A stretch of 64,000 nt of DNA, from contig NZ_FOSQ01000004.1 in assembly GCF_900114315.1 (NCBI RefSeq), positions 62,001 through 126,000 on the forward strand, read 5' to 3'. Source of the stretch: Falsiroseomonas stagni DSM 19981. GTDB lineage: Bacteria; Pseudomonadota; Alphaproteobacteria; Acetobacterales; Acetobacteraceae. Numbering within the stretch: position 1 is the stretch's first letter; every line of letters starts with the position of its first letter. Shown in pieces: positions 1-8,645 of this stretch. A program made the position numbers and the translations under genes. The notes beneath the pieces are model-generated. The model searched no databases and was not told the origin of the DNA. It saw only the letters and a program-made list of their open reading frames with translations.

Positions 1-140
1 ACGATTCCACGTTGCGCTTCATCCGGGCGGAGGAGCCGGAGGCAACCAAGGCGCGGCTTGCGCTGGTGGCGGCCACGGCGACCATTCTCCGCTCCGGCCT
101 CGCGGTCATGGGGGTGGAACCCGTCGAGGAGATGCGATGA
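1..140 (+). CDS. argS: arginyl-tRNA synthetase, C-terminal end (partial)
   Basis: Only the last 45 codons are inside the window; the frame starts at base 3 and ends with TGA at 138-140. The visible tail (for example LRSGLAVMGVEPVEEM) resembles the C-terminal helical anticodon-binding (DALR) bundle of class I arginyl-tRNA synthetase, which charges tRNA-Arg in the cytoplasm. The stop overlaps the ATG of the next gene (ATGA), so the two are probably translationally coupled. An argS followed by a SPOR gene and nagZ is a frequent alphaproteobacterial order, which supports the call. The catalytic domain lies outside the window. Confidence 0.8.
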   Translation, partial: DSTLRFIRAEEPEATKARLALVAATATILRSGLAVMGVEPVEEMR

Positions 141-991
141 GCGACGCGATGGTGCCTTCCTATCGCCTGCACCGGCCGGCATCCGCCGTGCCATGGCGCA
201 TGATCGCCATGGCGGGGGGCGTGCTGGCCTTCGTCGCCGCCGGCGCGGCGGGATGGTGGGCGATCGAGCGAATCGGCGCCCGCAGCGTGCCGGTGGTGGA
301 GGCTGATCCGCGGCCCTTCAAGGTCCGCCCCAGCGACCCGGGCGGCCTTCGCGTTCCCAACCAATCCGAACTCGTCCTCGAACGGCCCGGCCAGCGCGCC
401 CAGGGCAACGCCGCCACCACCCGCGCCCCCGGCCTGGCGCCGGAAGCCGAGGCACCGAATATCGGCGGCCTGCGCGCCGCCGTGGCGCCGCCGCCCGTCG
501 TCGCGCCCGCGCCGACCTGGCCCCCCCAGCCCGCGCCCCGCCCGGGCCAGGCGGTGCCGGGCCAGAACGCCCCCGGCGCCAGCGCGCCCGCCGCCGCCCC
601 GCCAGCGAACGGCAACGCGCCTGCCGCGGCTGCACCCGCCGCGCCCCAGGCCGCCGCCCGGCAGGCGCCCGCCGCCGCGCCCCCGCCGGCGACGCCCGCC
701 CCGGCCGCCACCGCCATCACCCCGCCGGCCCGCCCCGCCGGATCGGGCCGCGTCCAGGTCCAGATCGCCGCCCTGACCAGTGAGGACAGCGCCCGCGCCG
801 AATGGGATCGCGTCGCCCGCCGGGCGCCCGAGCTCTTCCAGGGGCGCAGCCCGGCCGTCACGCGCCTCGACCGCGACGGGCAGGCCCCGCTCTTCCGCCT
901 CCGCACCGGCGGATTCGCGGACCAGGATGCGGCGCGCGAATTCTGCGAACAGGTCCGCGCCCGCGGCGCCACCTGCATCCCGGTCCGCTGA
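137..991 (+). CDS. SPOR domain-containing inner-membrane protein
   Basis: A 284-residue protein with a short cytoplasmic N-terminus, one transmembrane helix at about residues 22-44, a long Ala/Pro-rich periplasmic linker (about 110-200) and a C-terminal SPOR domain (about 203-284). SPOR domains bind denuded glycan strands of septal peptidoglycan, so the protein is expected at the division site. It begins inside the argS stop (ATGA overlap) and is followed by nagZ, a peptidoglycan recycling enzyme, which fits a cell-wall role. The linker has very low complexity and opens long spurious frames on the other strand. The exact partner in division is not visible from the sequence. Confidence 0.85.
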   Translation: MSDAMVPSYRLHRPASAVPWRMIAMAGGVLAFVAAGAAGWWAIERIGARSVPVVEADPRPFKVRPSDPGGLRVPNQSELVLERPGQRAQGNAATTRAPGLAPEAEAPNIGGLRAAVAPPPVVAPAPTWPPQPAPRPGQAVPGQNAPGASAPAAAPPANGNAPAAAAPAAPQAAARQAPAAAPPPATPAPAATAITPPARPAGSGRVQVQIAALTSEDSARAEWDRVARRAPELFQGRSPAVTRLDRDGQAPLFRLRTGGFADQDAAREFCEQVRARGATCIPVR

Positions 992-1072
992 GAGCTTGTG
1001 ACTTAATGCCCGAAAGCGCCGGAATCCGAGGAAAAAGCCCAATGATTTCAACGGGCATTAATGCTCAAGCTC
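992..1072. repeat. 81-bp inverted repeat between the SPOR gene and nagZ
   Basis: Two 21-base arms (992-1012 and 1052-1072) are inverted copies with 18 of 21 positions pairing, separated by 39 bases and followed by a T-rich run (gattttttcac). The structure starts directly after the SPOR stop. It could act as a terminator or attenuator, or be a small palindromic dispersed element; only this copy was seen in the window. Confidence 0.6.
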
Positions 1073-1099
1073 GATTTTTTCACAGGGTCTGAGGTTTCC

Positions 1100-2107
1100 A
1101 TGACCCTTCTCGCCGCCGTGGTCGGCATCGCCGGCACGGCGCTCTCCGCGGAGGAGGCGGCGCTGTTCCGCCGCCATCGCCCGGCCGGCGCCATCCTGTT
1201 CCGCCGCAACGTCGAAAGCCCCGCGCAGCTTCGCGCGCTGACCGAGTCGCTCCGCCAGGAACTGGGGGCGGAGGCGCCGATCCTGATCGACCAGGAAGGC
1301 GGCCGGGTCGCGCGGCTGCGCCCGCCGCACTGGCCCGAATTCCCCCCCGCCGCCGCCTTCGAGGGCCGGCCCGAGACCACCGCGGAGGCGAATGCGGCGC
1401 TGATCGGCATGGCCTGCGCCGAATCGGGCCTTGATGTCGTCTGCGCGCCGCTGCTCGATTTGCGGCTGCCGGGGATGCATCAGGTGATCGGGGACCGCGC
1501 CTTCTCGGCCGATCCGGCGGAGGTCGCGCGCCTCGGCGCCGCCTGGATCAGCGGGCTGCGCCAGTCCGGCTGCATCCCCGTCATCAAGCACATCCCCGGC
1601 CATGGCCGCGCCCGCGTGGACAGCCACGAATCGCTCCCGGTGGTGGAGGCCGACCGCGCCACCCTGGCCCCGGATATCGAGGCTTTTCGCCTGGTCTGCG
1701 CCGAGGGGGCAGGGGACGGCCTCTGGGCCATGACCGCCCATATCCTCTACAGCGCGCTGGACCCCAGGCTGCCCGCCACGCTGTCACCGTCCCTGATCCG
1801 GGACGTGATCCGGGGCGAGATCGGCTTCGATGGCGTGCTGGTCTCGGATGACCTCGCCATGGGCGCCATGGCCGGCCTGTCCAACGACCTGGCCGGGGAC
1901 ACGGTGCGCGCGGGCTGCGACCTGGTGCTGCATTGCACGGGGGTGCTGGCGGAAACCGCCGCCGTGCTCGCCACCTGCCCGGCCCTGTCGGAGGATGCGG
2001 CGCGGCGCCTGGCCGCCGCCCGCGCCGCCACCGCCGCCGCCGCCCGCCCGCTCAACCCCTCGGCCCTGATTGCCGCGCGGGACACCCTGCTGGCCGCCGC
2101 CTCGTGA
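1100..2107 (+). CDS. nagZ: beta-N-acetylhexosaminidase, glycoside hydrolase family 3
   Basis: NagZ removes GlcNAc from anhydro-muropeptides in cytoplasmic peptidoglycan recycling. The 335-residue single-domain protein has the family signatures: a DQEGGRV element at residues 64-70, the KHIPGHGRARVDSH loop at 163-176 carrying the catalytic His176, and the nucleophile Asp250 in VLVSDDLAMG. I chose the ATG at 1100 because the family starts close to the first beta strand; an in-frame ATG at 1061 would add 13 unlikely residues and lies inside the inverted repeat. The stop TGA overlaps a GTG that starts the next gene. Confidence 0.93.
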   Translation: MTLLAAVVGIAGTALSAEEAALFRRHRPAGAILFRRNVESPAQLRALTESLRQELGAEAPILIDQEGGRVARLRPPHWPEFPPAAAFEGRPETTAEANAALIGMACAESGLDVVCAPLLDLRLPGMHQVIGDRAFSADPAEVARLGAAWISGLRQSGCIPVIKHIPGHGRARVDSHESLPVVEADRATLAPDIEAFRLVCAEGAGDGLWAMTAHILYSALDPRLPATLSPSLIRDVIRGEIGFDGVLVSDDLAMGAMAGLSNDLAGDTVRAGCDLVLHCTGVLAETAAVLATCPALSEDAARRLAAARAATAAAARPLNPSALIAARDTLLAAAS

Positions 2108-2808
2108 GCATCGAATGGGTGGGAGAGATCGCGGCCATCGCGCTCGCCGCGATCCTCGCCATCACCCTGCATGAAGCGGCGCATGGCTTCGCGGCCAAGG
2201 CGCTGGGGGATGACACGGCGGCGCGGATGGGGCGCGTCAGCCTCAACCCGATCCGCCACATCGACCTGGTCGGCACCATCCTGCTGCCGGCCTTCCTGCT
2301 GGTCTCCCAGCTGCTGACGATCGGGCGGGTGGAGGCGATGTTCGGCTGGGCGAAGCCCGTGCCGGTGAACATCTGGCGGCTGCGCAACCCGCGCTGGGGC
2401 ATGGTGCTGGTGGCGGCCGCGGGGCCGGCCATCAACTTCGCCCTTGCCTGGGGCTTCGGCCTGGCGGCCCATGGGGTGGCGGCGCTGTCCGATTCGCTGC
2501 CGGAAGACGGCTCGGAATGGCTGCTCCGCTTCATCGCATTGAGCATGCTCTACAACGTGATTCTCGCCTGCTTCAACCTGCTGCCGCTGCCGCCGCTCGA
2601 TGGCGGGCGCATCCTGGTCGGCATCCTGCCGGCGCCGCTGGCGCGCGCGGTGGCCAGCACGGAGCGCTTCGGCCTGCTGATCGTCATCGGCCTGATCTTC
2701 GTGCTGCCGCACCTCATCACGGGGTTCGATCCGCTGGGCACGCTGATCCGCAACGTGGCCCTGCCGGTGCTGCGCTTCATGTTCATGCTGGCCGGCCACG
2801 GGGGGTGA
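2104..2808 (+). CDS. site-2 protease family (M50) membrane metalloprotease
   Basis: A 234-residue polytopic membrane protein of the small, PDZ-less site-2 protease class. The zinc-binding HEAAH motif is at residues 23-27 inside the first membrane helix and the third ligand motif PPLDGGR is near residue 166. These enzymes cut substrates within the membrane; the substrate is unknown. Translation starts with GTG overlapping the nagZ stop (GTGA), and its own stop overlaps the scpA start, so nagZ, this gene and scpAB look like one transcript. A rhomboid-like or transporter role is excluded by the paired zinc motifs. Confidence 0.88.
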   Translation: MSIEWVGEIAAIALAAILAITLHEAAHGFAAKALGDDTAARMGRVSLNPIRHIDLVGTILLPAFLLVSQLLTIGRVEAMFGWAKPVPVNIWRLRNPRWGMVLVAAAGPAINFALAWGFGLAAHGVAALSDSLPEDGSEWLLRFIALSMLYNVILACFNLLPLPPLDGGRILVGILPAPLARAVASTERFGLLIVIGLIFVLPHLITGFDPLGTLIRNVALPVLRFMFMLAGHGG

Positions 2809-3596
2809 TGATGACGGATCCCGTGCTGCATCTCCGGCTTGATGGCTATGAGGGTCCGCTCGACCTGCTGCTGGACCTCGCGCGGTCGCAGAAGCTCGAC
2901 ATCGCCAACATCTCCATCGTATCGCTGGTAGACCAGTATCTGGCGGTGATCGACCAGGCCCATCGGGACAAAGTCGGGGGCATGCGGCTGGAATTGCAGG
3001 CGGAATGGCTGGTCATGGCCGCCTGGCTCGCCTGGCTGAAATCCCGCCTGCTGCTGCCGAAGGAGGAGACGGCCGAGCAGGAGGACCCGGAGGCCCTGGC
3101 CGCCCGCCTGACCGACCGGCTGGCGGAGCTGGAGGCGATGCGCGCCGGCGCCGCCTGGCTGCAGGCGCGGCCTCAGCTCGGCCGGGATGTCTTCGCCCGC
3201 GGCGCGCCGGAAAGCCTGACGGTGGAGGATCGGTCGGGCATCCGTGCGGACCTGGCATCCCTCTGCCAGGCCTACGCCGCCGCCCGCCGCCGCGCGCTGG
3301 CGCAGCGGCCCTACCGCCCGAAACCGAGAAAGCTGTTCACGGTGCAGGAGGCGATCCAGCGGCTGACCCAGGTGCTGGGGGAGCTTCCCTCCTGGGCCGT
3401 GCTGCAGCGCTTCATGCCGGATGACGCGGCGCTGGACCCGGTGGAGCGCCGCGCGGCCCTTGCCAGCACGCTGATTGCAGGCTTGGAGATGGCCCGCGGC
3501 GGCGCGTTGGAACTGCGCCAGGACCGGGCCTTCGGCCCCATCCTGCTGCGCCGTGCGGAGGCCGTGGAGGGTCAGCGGGATGTGCGCGCCGCCTGA
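2808..3596 (+). CDS. scpA: segregation and condensation protein A
   Basis: ScpA is the kleisin that bridges the two SMC heads in bacterial condensin. The 262-residue protein starts with the diagnostic N-terminal segment LRLDGYEGPLDLLLDLAR, continues with an extended helical middle rich in Ala and Arg, and ends with a winged-helix segment (LFTVQEAIQRL to the C-terminus) that contacts the SMC head. The start overlaps the upstream stop (TGATG; ATGATG gives two possible Met codons, 2808 and 2811). scpB follows directly, as in most genomes. No smc gene is in the window. Confidence 0.93.
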   Translation: MMTDPVLHLRLDGYEGPLDLLLDLARSQKLDIANISIVSLVDQYLAVIDQAHRDKVGGMRLELQAEWLVMAAWLAWLKSRLLLPKEETAEQEDPEALAARLTDRLAELEAMRAGAAWLQARPQLGRDVFARGAPESLTVEDRSGIRADLASLCQAYAAARRRALAQRPYRPKPRKLFTVQEAIQRLTQVLGELPSWAVLQRFMPDDAALDPVERRAALASTLIAGLEMARGGALELRQDRAFGPILLRRAEAVEGQRDVRAA

Positions 3597-3615
3597 GGAG
3601 GAAGGGGAACCCCTG

Positions 3616-4242
3616 ATGGTTCCCGACGCGATCGAGCCGCTGCCCGCCGTCTCGGCGGAGGCGATCCGCATCGCCGAAGCGTTGCTCTTCGCCACCGACC
3701 GCCCCCTGGCGCCCAACCGCCTGCAACAGGTGCTGCCCGAAGGCCAGGCCGCCGATGCCGTGCTGGCCGAACTCGCCATCCTGCTGGATGGCCGTGGCGT
3801 GACGCTGGTGGAAGTCGCCGGCGGCTTCGCGCTGCGCACCGCGCCGGAACTGGCGCCCGCGCTCACCCGCGTGGTGGAGGTGCCGAAGCGCCTTCCCCGC
3901 GCGGCGATGGAGGCGCTGGCCGTGATTGCCTGGCACCAGCCCGTGACGCGGGCCGAGATCGAGGAGATCCGCGGCGCCAGCCTGTCCCAGTCCACCCTCG
4001 AATCGCTGCTGGAACACGGCCTCGTCGCGCCGCGCGGGCAGCGGGAGGTGCCGGGCCGACCGACGCTGTGGGGCACCACGCCGCGATTCCTGGAACAGTT
4101 CGGCCTGAAGTCGCTGCGTGACCTGCCGCGGCGGGAGGAGCTGGTCAGCGCCGACGCCGCCGCGCCGCTGCTGGCGGCGATGCAGGCCCCGAAGGAACCG
4201 TACAAGCCGGCCGATCCGCCGGGCGAGGCCCCCACCCCTTGA
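3616..4242 (+). CDS. scpB: segregation and condensation protein B
   Basis: ScpB forms a winged-helix dimer that binds ScpA and regulates the SMC complex. The 208-residue protein contains the typical AEALLFATDRPL first helix, two winged-helix units, and the late RPTLWGTTPRFLEQFGLKSL stretch. The ATG at 3616 is preceded by a GGAAGGGG ribosome-binding site; an upstream in-frame ATG at 3580 would run into the scpA end and is less likely. The stop overlaps a TTG that starts the next gene. Function is well supported by family and neighbourhood. Confidence 0.93.
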   Translation: MVPDAIEPLPAVSAEAIRIAEALLFATDRPLAPNRLQQVLPEGQAADAVLAELAILLDGRGVTLVEVAGGFALRTAPELAPALTRVVEVPKRLPRAAMEALAVIAWHQPVTRAEIEEIRGASLSQSTLESLLEHGLVAPRGQREVPGRPTLWGTTPRFLEQFGLKSLRDLPRREELVSADAAAPLLAAMQAPKEPYKPADPPGEAPTP

Positions 4243-5336
4243 GCATCCGATTCGAGGGCGTCTCCCATTCCTACCCCGAACGCGGCCAGGTGCTGCGCGG
4301 CCTCGACCTTGATGTCGGGCCGGGGGAGATCCTGTGCCTGCTCGGCCCCTCCGGCTGCGGCAAGACCACGCTGCTGCGCCTGGCCTCCGGGCTCGAACCC
4401 CTCCAGGCCGGGCGGATCACGCTGGGCGGGCAGCTGATCGCCGAGCCGGGGCGGGAGACGCCGCCGGAAGGCCGCGGCGTCGGATTCGTCTTCCAGGACT
4501 ACGCGCTGTTTCCCCACCTGACGGTGGAGGAGAATGTGGCCTTCGGCCTGCGCTTCATCCCGCGCGGCCAGCGGAAATGGCGGATCATGGATGCGCTGGC
4601 GCGCGTCGGGCTGGAGGGTTTCGCCGCCGCCTGGCCGCACATGCTCTCCGGCGGCCAGCAGCAGCGGGTGGCGCTGGCCCGCGCCCTGGCGCCGCGCCCT
4701 TCCGTGCTGCTGCTGGACGAGGCCTTCGCCAGCCTCGACGCCAGGCTGCGCGAACAGGTGCGGGACGACACGCTGCATGTCCTCCAGGAAGCCGGCATCG
4801 CGACCCTGATCGTGACGCATGATGCGGAGGAGGCGATGTTCATGGCCGACCGCATCGCCCTGATGAATGCGGGCCAGATCGAACAGCTCGGCACCCCCAC
4901 CGAACTCTACCTGACGCCCGCCACCCGCTTCGTCGCGACCTTCCTGGGGGAGGTGAATGTCCTGCCCGCGCGGGTCCATGCCGGGCGGGCGGAGACGCCG
5001 ATCGGCACCGTCCCGGCGCCCGAGGCGCTGGGCAACCAGCCCGTGCAGGTGCTGCTGCGGCCGGAGGGGCTGCGGGTGATGACCGCGCCTTCCGCCGATG
5101 GCCCCGCGGCGCCGCTGGCCGGCGATCTGTCCGGCTGCGGGGCGGTGGCGGAGGTCGAGGCCTGCCGGCTGCTCGGCGCCACCACGCTGGTGCACCTGGC
5201 GGTGCCGGACGGGCAGGGGGCGCTGCTGCACCTGCATGCCCGGCTGCCGCCCGGGGTCTGGCTGGCCCGGGGGGAGAAGGTTTCCGTCGCGATGGATCCG
5301 CAACGGGCCTTCGTATTCCCGGCCGAGGCTCCCTAG
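4239..5336 (+). CDS. ABC transporter ATP-binding protein (FbpC/PotA-like), orphan
   Basis: A 365-residue importer-type ATPase: Walker A GPSGCGKTT at residues 36-44, Q-loop Gln86, signature LSGGQ at 136-140, Walker B ending LLLDE at 157-161, H-loop His194, then a C-terminal TOBE-like region (about 240-365). Closest families supply energy to ferric iron, polyamine or sulfate importers. The TTG start overlaps the scpB stop (TTGA), so it rides on the scpAB transcript. No permease or binding protein lies next to it, and it occupies the place where tatA is often found. The substrate cannot be told from the sequence. Confidence 0.85.
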   Translation: MSIRFEGVSHSYPERGQVLRGLDLDVGPGEILCLLGPSGCGKTTLLRLASGLEPLQAGRITLGGQLIAEPGRETPPEGRGVGFVFQDYALFPHLTVEENVAFGLRFIPRGQRKWRIMDALARVGLEGFAAAWPHMLSGGQQQRVALARALAPRPSVLLLDEAFASLDARLREQVRDDTLHVLQEAGIATLIVTHDAEEAMFMADRIALMNAGQIEQLGTPTELYLTPATRFVATFLGEVNVLPARVHAGRAETPIGTVPAPEALGNQPVQVLLRPEGLRVMTAPSADGPAAPLAGDLSGCGAVAEVEACRLLGATTLVHLAVPDGQGALLHLHARLPPGVWLARGEKVSVAMDPQRAFVFPAEAP

Positions 5337-5439
5337 ATAGGGTTCGGGGTCATCGCCGCCGGATTGGCGCGACGCGGCGATCCTGCTAACGGGATGGGCC
5401 CGCAGGCCGGCACGATGCTCGGCGCGGGAATGGGGAAGA

Positions 5440-6018
5440 ATGCTCGGTCTCGACTGGTCCGAACTCGCGCTGATCGCGGTGGTCGCGGTGGTCGTCATCG
5501 GCCCCAAGGACCTGCCTGATGCCGTGCGCGGCATCGCCAAGGGTATCCAGAAGCTCCGCCGCATGGCCGGGGAGTTCCAGGGCCAGGTGGATGAGGTGGT
5601 GCGCGAGGCGAAGCTGGATGACGTGCGGAACTCGATCAACGAGATCCGCAACTTCAACGTGCGCGACATCGTGGAGAAGGAGATCGACAAGGACGGGTCG
5701 ATCCGCAAGACCTTCACGGAAGACCCGATCGGCAACCCGCTGCGGGATGCCTTCAACGGCGATTCGGTGCATGGCGCCGCCGTGACGCCGCCTCCCGCCG
5801 CCATGCCGGCCGCGCCGCCACCGCCCGCGGCTCCCGCCTTCGTGCCGCCCGGCACCCTGCCGCCCCTGCCGCAGCCGCCGCCGCCGCCCGCCGCCGTGGT
5901 GCCGCCCGCCTTCGTGCCACCCGCCTCGGTCCCCCCGGTATCGGTCCCGCCCGTCGCGACGGTGACGCCGCCGCCGGCCCCCGCGACGCCTCCCGCGCCG
6001 CCCCCTTCCGCAGCCTGA
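5440..6018 (+). CDS. tatB: Sec-independent (twin-arginine) translocase protein TatB
   Basis: TatB forms the substrate receptor with TatC for folded proteins carrying twin-arginine signals. The 192-residue protein begins with the single N-terminal helix (residues 6-20), has the Gly-Pro hinge in VIGPKDLP, an amphipathic helix and a long charged helix (VREAKLDDVRNSINEIRNF), which is TatB rather than TatA by length and by the MLGLDWSEL start. The last 80 residues are a Pro/Ala-rich tail. tatC follows after 18 bases. No tatA gene occurs in the 103 bases upstream. Confidence 0.88.
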   Translation: MLGLDWSELALIAVVAVVVIGPKDLPDAVRGIAKGIQKLRRMAGEFQGQVDEVVREAKLDDVRNSINEIRNFNVRDIVEKEIDKDGSIRKTFTEDPIGNPLRDAFNGDSVHGAAVTPPPAAMPAAPPPPAAPAFVPPGTLPPLPQPPPPPAAVVPPAFVPPASVPPVSVPPVATVTPPPAPATPPAPPPSAA

Positions 6019-6036
6019 GATAACGGATCCCCCCCC

Positions 6037-6834
6037 GTGCCGCGTGATCCGGAAGACCAGATCGACGACAAGCCGATGCCGTTGATCGAGCACCTCATGG
6101 AGCTGCGCACGCGGCTCATGTGGTCGATCGGCGCCTTCATCATCGCCTTCGCCGTCTGCTACTATTTTTCCAGGCAGATCTACGGCTTCCTGGCCGCGCC
6201 GCTGGCGGACATCCTGCACGCGCAATCCGGCGGGCAGGACCGGCGGATGATCTTCACCGCGCTGTACGAGGCCTTCTTCACCTACCTGAAGGTCGCCTTC
6301 TTCGGCGCCACCTTCTTCAGCTTCCCGATGTGGGCGACGCAGCTCTGGCTGTTCATCGCGCCCGGCCTGTACCGGAGCGAGAAGAAGGCGATCATGCCCT
6401 TCCTCGTCGCCTCGCCCTTCCTGTTCCTCGCCGGCGCGGCGCTGGCCTACTACTTCATCTTCCCGCTGGCATGGACATTCTTCATCTCCTTCGAGACGCC
6501 GGCCGATGCGGGGTCCGTCCCCATCCAGCTGGAAGCGAAGGTCAGCGAGTATCTGTCGCTGGTCATGCACATGATCCTGGCCTTCGGCATCGCCTTCCAG
6601 CTGCCCGTGGCGCTGACGCTCATGGTCAAGGTCGGCATCCTCAGCGTGGAGGGTCTGCGCAAGGGCCGGCGCTACGCCATCGTCGGCATGTTCGTCGTCG
6701 CCGCCATCATCACGCCGCCCGACATCATCAGCCAGATCGGCTTGGCGGTGCCGCTGATCCTGCTCTACGAACTGTCGATCCTGGCCGCGCTGTGGATGAC
6801 GCCGAAGCCGCCGAAAGATCAGACGACGAGTTGA
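6037..6834 (+). CDS. tatC: Sec-independent (twin-arginine) translocase protein TatC
   Basis: TatC recognises twin-arginine signal peptides and forms the core of the Tat translocase in the inner membrane. The 265-residue protein has six membrane helices and the N-terminal signature MPLIEHLMELRTRL. A GTG start at 6037 is used in this call; an ATG at 6076 (MPLIEHL) is an acceptable alternative because the ribosome-binding site before 6037 is weak. It is cotranscribed with tatB. The C-terminal cytoplasmic tail is short, as usual. Confidence 0.92.
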   Translation: MPRDPEDQIDDKPMPLIEHLMELRTRLMWSIGAFIIAFAVCYYFSRQIYGFLAAPLADILHAQSGGQDRRMIFTALYEAFFTYLKVAFFGATFFSFPMWATQLWLFIAPGLYRSEKKAIMPFLVASPFLFLAGAALAYYFIFPLAWTFFISFETPADAGSVPIQLEAKVSEYLSLVMHMILAFGIAFQLPVALTLMVKVGILSVEGLRKGRRYAIVGMFVVAAIITPPDIISQIGLAVPLILLYELSILAALWMTPKPPKDQTTS

Positions 6835-6845
6835 AGCGGGCTTCC

Positions 6846-6861
6846 GGGGGCGAAGGCCCCC
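6846..6861. terminator. short hairpin between tatC and serS
   Basis: A GGGGGC / GCCCCC stem of 6 bp with a GAAG tetraloop sits 11 bases after the tatC stop. There is no T-run, so it may be a weak terminator or a processing/stability hairpin. Confidence 0.35.
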
Positions 6862-6911
6862 ATCCCGCCTTCGCTTCCTCGCAGTGACGCCCCAGGGAGG
6901 GGCTGCCGACC

Positions 6912-8183
6912 ATGCATGACATCAAGCTGGTGCGCGCCAACCCCGCCGCCTTCGACGCCGCGCTCGCCCGCCGCGGCGCGCCCCCCGCGGCGGCGGAGGC
7001 GCTGCGCCTCGATGACCTCCGCGTCGAGGCCATCCGTATCACCCAGGCCGCGCAGACCACGCGCAACGAGCTGTCCCGCCAGATCGGCGCCGCCATGAAG
7101 CGCGGCGACGCGCTTGAGGCCGAGCGGCTGAAGGCGGAGGTGAAGGCCGCCGTCGATGCCGCCGCCGCCGCGACGCCGGAGGTGCATGAGGCCGCACGCG
7201 ACGCGCTGCTGGCAGCCCTGCCCAATGTGCTGGATGCGGAGGTGCCGGAGGGCCTGGACGAGAGCGCCAATGTCGTCCTGCACACCCATGGCGCGCCGGC
7301 CAATTTCGCCTTCACGCCGAAACAGCATTTCGAGCTCGGCGAAGCCTTCGGGATGGATTTCGGCAATGCCGCCAAGCTGGCCGGCACGCGCTTCACCATC
7401 CTGCGCGGGCCCCTCGCCAGGCTGGAACGCGCGCTCGGCCAGTGGATGCTGAACCTGCACACGGAACAGCACGGCTACACGGAGGTCGCCGTGCCGCTGC
7501 TGGTGAATGACGCGACCATGTACGGCACCGGGCAGCTGCCGAAGTTCAGCGAGGATCTGTTCCGCACCACCGATGGCCGCTGGCTGATCCCGACCGCGGA
7601 GGTGCCGCTGACCAACCTGGTCCGCGGGGAGATCCTGGCCGAATCCGCGCTGCCGCTGCGCTTCACCGCGCTCTCCCCCTGCTTCCGGAGCGAGGCGGGC
7701 TCGGCCGGCCGCGACACGCGGGGGATGCTGCGCCAGCACCAGTTCCCGAAGGTGGAACTGGTCTCCATCTGCCTGCCGCAGGACAGCGCGGCGGAGCATG
7801 AACGGATGACCGCCTGCGCGGAGCGGGTGCTGACCGACCTCGGCCTGACCTGGCGGCGCATCATGCTCTCGGCCGGGGATACCGGCTTCGGCGCGGCGAA
7901 GACCTATGACCTGGAGGTCTGGCTGCCCGGGCAGCAGGCCTGGCGGGAGATCTCCTCCTGCTCCAATTGCCGGGACTTCCAGGCGCGGCGCATGGATGCG
8001 CGCTTCCGCCCCGCCGGGGGGAAGGGCACGGAGTTCCTGCACACGCTGAACGGCAGCGGCGTGGCGGTGGGCCGCGCCCTGATCGCGGTGCTGGAAACCT
8101 TCCAGCAGGTCGATGGCTCCGTCCTGGTGCCGGAGGTGCTGCGCCCCTGGATGGGCGGGGTGGAGATGCTGCACCCCGCCTGA
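6912..8183 (+). CDS. serS: serine--tRNA ligase
   Basis: A class II aminoacyl-tRNA synthetase that charges tRNA-Ser and tRNA-Sec. The 423-residue protein has the N-terminal antiparallel coiled coil (about residues 25-105) that grips the tRNA long arm, motif 2 around [14 protein letters not shown], the serine-binding region [13 protein letters not shown] and motif 3 in [15 protein letters not shown]. The ATG at 6912 has a GGGAGGGG ribosome-binding site 9 bases upstream. Linkage of tatC and serS is frequent in alphaproteobacteria. No anomalies seen. Confidence 0.97.
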   Translation: MHDIKLVRANPAAFDAALARRGAPPAAAEALRLDDLRVEAIRITQAAQTTRNELSRQIGAAMKRGDALEAERLKAEVKAAVDAAAAATPEVHEAARDALLAALPNVLDAEVPEGLDESANVVLHTHGAPANFAFTPKQHFELGEAFGMDFGNAAKLAGTRFTILRGPLARLERALGQWMLNLHTEQHGYTEVAVPLLVNDATMYGTGQLPKFSEDLFRTTDGRWLIPTAEVPLTNLVRGEILAESALPLRFTALSPCFRSEAGSAGRDTRGMLRQHQFPKVELVSICLPQDSAAEHERMTACAERVLTDLGLTWRRIMLSAGDTGFGAAKTYDLEVWLPGQQAWREISSCSNCRDFQARRMDARFRPAGGKGTEFLHTLNGSGVAVGRALIAVLETFQQVDGSVLVPEVLRPWMGGVEMLHPA

Positions 8184-8201
8184 GGGGTGCAGCGGCCACC
8201 G

Positions 8202-8423
8202 TCAGTCGCCCGCGGCGGTGGCGAGTTGGATGGGCGCGGGGCGGCCACGCTCCGCCAGCCAGATCATCACGATGGAGCCGAGCATGGCCGCCCAGGCGCC
8301 GTAGCCGGGATGGCCGAACAGGGCACAGGCCGCCGTCAGCGCGGTGCAGAGGGCGACGGTCTGCCAGGGGTAGCGCCCGATCAGGCCCACCGGCAGGGTG
8401 TAGGGCAGCCACAGGATACGCAT
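8202..8423 (-). CDS. small hydrophobic protein, paralogue 1 of a flanking pair
   Basis: A 73-residue protein with two predicted membrane helices (about residues 21-36 and 42-57) separated by a GHPGYG turn. It aligns without gaps to the product at 9290-9511 with 33 of 73 identical residues, including GLIGRYPW (13-20), a GH pair (37-38), VMIW (52-55) and the common C-terminus AAGD. I set the start at the ATG at 8423 because it gives exactly the same length as the paralogue; a longer frame reaches 8555. The function is unknown. It is transcribed toward the serS 3-prime end and away from the caspase-like gene. Confidence 0.6.
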   Translation of the reverse strand: MRILWLPYTLPVGLIGRYPWQTVALCTALTAACALFGHPGYGAWAAMLGSIVMIWLAERGRPAPIQLATAAGD

Positions 8424-8645
8424 CACGTTGGGGGGTGTCCTTCGCGGATCCCTCGCCACCGGATGGGCCGGGCGGATGCGCGGACCACCCTCGGCCCTCC
8501 CTTCGCCGGAGACAACGCCAATCGGTGCCCCGTCCGCCGCATGGGATGGTTGCAATCCGCGGCTGAAACACGCTGAAACCGCCCGCGCTCGACAGCGCGC
8601 GACGGCAGGGTCCAGGCTGAGGCTTCGGCGGACAGGAGACCCGGC

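Noticed and set aside
2550-6143. A 1197-codon open frame on the minus strand
   Set aside because: It runs antisense across scpA, scpB, the ABC ATPase and tat genes and has low-complexity Gly/Ala/Arg composition; it is produced by high third-position GC in the real genes.
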